NCBI GenBank assembly: GCA_002353975.1
Contig: DEKQ01000136.1
Span: 17,374-33,372, forward strand
DNA from: Prevotellaceae bacterium UBA2718
GTDB lineage: Bacteria > Bacteroidota > Bacteroidia > Bacteroidales > Bacteroidaceae
Length of the DNA: 15,999 nucleotides
Reading direction: 5' to 3'
This document shows positions 14,141 through 15,999 of the stretch, piece after piece. Position numbers and translations under genes: made by a program. How positions within the stretch are numbered: the first letter of the stretch is position 1; each line of letters starts with the position of its first letter. The notes below the pieces were generated by a model that saw only the letters and a list, made by a program, of their open reading frames with translations, did not search any database and was not told the origin of the DNA.

Positions 14141-15466
14141 TTATTCAAACTTCCACTTGGCAAACCAACGCTCGTTGAAAGTCATACCCAAGTTTATCAT
14201 GAAGCAATTCTCCCTGAGGAGCGATGATGATGAGGGATTGTTATTAATCCATCGGACGCCTATATTGAGCATTGAGCGGTTGTTATACATATTGGTGATA
14301 GGCAATCCTATTCCGGCGCTGACTGCTATCTCCTTCGGTCCGTCAAGGTGGTTCACCTTCACGTAAGGCGTAGCGTATGACGCACCGGCTCTATACACGA
14401 TGCGGTCGCTGTATTTACGGCTCTGAGGATTGCGCACGTACTGAGCACCGATGTTCACCTTGTGGCGGTCCATCATGCGGTCAGATGTCTCAGCCTTTAT
14501 GCCGGCGGAATTTACATAGTCACGCACGTGCACGGAAGAGCCGCGATAGTAAGAGTAATCCACACCAATCAGCAGTTTGTCATCACGCTTGTATGAAAGT
14601 CCCGCAGCAAAGGAGATTGGGATATTGTATGCACCAGCGGCAGTATAGGTCGTAGTGTCTATCACACCATCCTGAGCGTTTGAGGTGATAACGTAGCACC
14701 AAGGATCCTTTGACAAACTGCTTCCGGGAGTGATTGTACCACCGACGGTGAACTGGTCGTGCTTGCTGGCATTCAGGGTATAAGAGGCTCCAAAATCGAA
14801 CGTGATGTTCTTAGTCTCCACGTAGTAGAACTTCATGAACGACTTCACGTAACTGTCTGTATAAGAACTCGTAACGAGGTTTGATATATTGCCCCACATG
14901 TAATTGATATTCACGCCGACAGAGAAGTTCTTGAACGGCTGCGCACCAACTCCAACAAAGACCTTATGCAGTCCTCCCTCACCATCATAACTGTTAGTCT
15001 GCTCTACGGGCTCTGAGGTGGTTGAGGGTATCTCATAGTTCTTCATCTTGGTTGTCTGTTCATAGCTATAACCCACATTCGTGTATGGCAGGATACCGAA
15101 TGCCACACCCACATTCTTCCAAGCGCGGAAAGCACCTACGGCATATTCAAAGTCGGCGTTGTTGGCATTCTTGCTCTTTCCGTTCTCCTTGAAATGGGTC
15201 CTCTGCAACGACATTCCTATATCGAACATAAACGTGAGTGAATCGACAGAGGAATAAGACGCCGGGTTGAGTGTGTTCACCTGATTGTGCTCACGAAAAG
15301 CCACGCCGACTCCGTTCATGCCGCGCGAGGCACTCTGCGACGCGTCAGCCATGCGGCCAAGGCCATATTGCGAGTAGGGAGAATTGGTGCCGCTCTGTCC
15401 CATCACGGGAAGGGCAAGCATGAGGAGTGCAATGAAAACTATATGTTTTTTCATCGTTTGAGACAA
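14141..15466 (-). CDS. Outer-membrane beta-barrel protein
   Basis: Predicted outer-membrane barrel of 441 residues. The signal peptide ends near VMGQSG; M1 and M5 are both possible starts, M5 (15452-15454) giving the more typical MKKHIVFIALLMLALP leader. The mature start, SPYSQYGLGRM (29-39), then GMNGVGVAFRE and NTLNPASYSSVDS, matches a Bacteroidales family of FadL/OmpP1-like barrels. Alternating amphipathic strands continue to the end, and the terminal strand CFMINLGMTFNERWFAKWKFE-like pattern closes with aromatic residues one position from the C-terminus. Substrate is unknown. It leads an operon with lptC and gldE. Because LptC, a barrel and (elsewhere) PpiD all serve outer-membrane building, coordinated envelope biogenesis is a fair inference. 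Confidence 0.85.
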   Translation of the reverse strand: MSQTMKKHIVFIALLMLALPVMGQSGTNSPYSQYGLGRMADASQSASRGMNGVGVAFREHNQVNTLNPASYSSVDSLTFMFDIGMSLQRTHFKENGKSKNANNADFEYAVGAFRAWKNVGVAFGILPYTNVGYSYEQTTKMKNYEIPSTTSEPVEQTNSYDGEGGLHKVFVGVGAQPFKNFSVGVNINYMWGNISNLVTSSYTDSYVKSFMKFYYVETKNITFDFGASYTLNASKHDQFTVGGTITPGSSLSKDPWCYVITSNAQDGVIDTTTYTAAGAYNIPISFAAGLSYKRDDKLLIGVDYSYYRGSSVHVRDYVNSAGIKAETSDRMMDRHKVNIGAQYVRNPQSRKYSDRIVYRAGASYATPYVKVNHLDGPKEIAVSAGIGLPITNMYNNRSMLNIGVRWINNNPSSSSLLRENCFMINLGMTFNERWFAKWKFE

Positions 15467-15485
15467 GTTATTTGTATATTTGGCG

Positions 15486-15517
15486 CAAAATTATTCAAAA
15501 AAAATGAAATAAACGAA
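15486..15517 (-). promoter_or_regulatory. Promoter of the barrel-lptC-gldE operon
   Basis: On the minus strand TAATTTTG (15486-15493) is a perfect -7 box. Twenty nt upstream is TTCG (15514-15517), one mismatch from TTTG. The leader would be only about 13-25 nt depending on which start is used. Confidence 0.6.
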
Positions 15518-15538
15518 CGATTTCTCAGAAATATAAGT

Positions 15539-15546
15539 TATTTTTG
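15539..15546 (+). promoter_or_regulatory. Putative -7 box of the DUF4105 gene
   Basis: TATTTTTG fits TAnnTTTG and sits four bases before the GTG start, so the transcript would be leaderless or nearly so. No matching -33 TTTG lies 19-21 nt upstream, so confidence is low. Confidence 0.35.
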
Positions 15547-15550
15547 CACC

Positions 15551-15999
15551 GTGAAACGAATTATTTTGCATTTTCAAGTTTTTTTAATATGTATTGTCAT
15601 ACTGTCGTGTGGCAGAGTGGAAGCTTATTGCCAGGAGCTGACGTCACCCGTTGCGGGCACCATGTATGACAGTATTCAGATATCGCTGCTCACGTGTCAG
15701 CCGCACGATGAGGTCTATAGCCTCTACGGCCATACTGCCATAAGGATAGAAGACCCCTCAAGGGGCTATGACGTGGCGGTGAACTATGGGGTTTTCGACT
15801 TCAATACCGATAACTTTGTGCTGAAGTTTGTCTTTGGCAAGACAGACTACATGATGGGAATCTTTGACTTCAAGGACTTTCTCTACGAGTACAGGTACTG
15901 GGGCAGCGGCGTGTATCAGCAGCACATAGACCTCACGACGGCAGAAAAGGCGGTATTCATGCATCTACTGGCAGAGAACGCGAAGCCGCAGAACGTGGT
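15551..15999 (+). CDS. DUF4105 periplasmic protein, 5' part
   Basis: The first 149 codons of a gene that continues beyond the window. It begins with GTG: the frame gives MKRIILHF and a hydrophobic leader to about residue 20, with a possible lipobox ILSC (C20) or a cleavage site after VEA (25). The only ATG nearby (15662, residue 38) would remove the leader. The mature part shows the DUF4105/Lnb N-terminal pattern: ISLLTCQPHDEVYSLYGHTAIRI, then VAVNYGVFDFNTDNFVLKF and FGKTDYMMGIFDF. The H in YGHTA and the C in LLTCQP are typical conserved residues; the domain is thought to be related to NlpC/P60-like papain folds. Its substrate is unknown. It is transcribed divergently from the barrel operon. 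Confidence 0.85.
   Translation, partial: MKRIILHFQVFLICIVILSCGRVEAYCQELTSPVAGTMYDSIQISLLTCQPHDEVYSLYGHTAIRIEDPSRGYDVAVNYGVFDFNTDNFVLKFVFGKTDYMMGIFDFKDFLYEYRYWGSGVYQQHIDLTTAEKAVFMHLLAENAKPQNV

Overview
This window looks like chromosome from a member of the Bacteroidota, most likely Prevotellaceae. The evidence is the gene families (a GldE-type CNNM/CorC protein, a lipoprotein LptC, a PpiD-like foldase, a DUF4105 protein, a FISUMP-domain secreted protein, a C-terminal domain resembling type IX secretion sorting domains), the lack of obvious Shine-Dalgarno sequences, and several promoters fitting the phylum's TTTG / TAnnTTTG pattern. Species cannot be fixed from this sequence alone.

Layout. Positions 4-2459 (minus): mtaB (tRNA t6A37 methylthiotransferase, TTG start) overlapping a GT2 glycosyltransferase by 13 nt. 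Positions 2460-3145: repeat-rich spacer with a three-copy hairpin element in the mtaB leader, the mtaB promoter, an array of 22-bp self-complementary repeats, and the promoter of a 53-residue lipoprotein (3146-3307, plus) that ends in a strong terminator. Positions 3456-7227 (minus): a RecD-like helicase lies downstream of the PpiD-like foldase, with a terminator between them.

Positions 7228-12225 look like an accessory block. It holds an AAA_14/DUF4143 ATPase (plus) with a hairpin at its predicted transcription start, a bidirectional terminator, an 86-bp palindrome, a two-gene secreted-protein operon (sorting-domain-like protein, then lipocalin-like/FISUMP protein), a 336-bp highly structured spacer, a toxin-antitoxin pair (COG1569-type PIN toxin), and a second period-22 repeat array. 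Sampled GC is about 37-45% in most of this block against 55-62% in the sampled parts of ppiD and gldE.

Positions 12226-15466 (minus): an envelope operon, outer-membrane beta-barrel protein -> lptC -> gldE, with spacings of 0 and 10 nt. Positions 15551-15999 (plus): the start of a divergently transcribed DUF4105 protein that runs off the window.

The core genes concern envelope building (LPS transport, outer-membrane folding, barrel protein, glycosyl transfer) plus tRNA modification and DNA processing. The most unusual material is non-coding: two unrelated period-22 arrays, large palindromes, and a long rod-like fold before the secreted-protein operon that could be an attenuator or a small RNA. 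No complete, clearly new protein system is visible. The best candidates for something undescribed are that structured leader and the FISUMP gene, whose 3' end is GC-rich, tyrosine-rich and followed by a palindrome.
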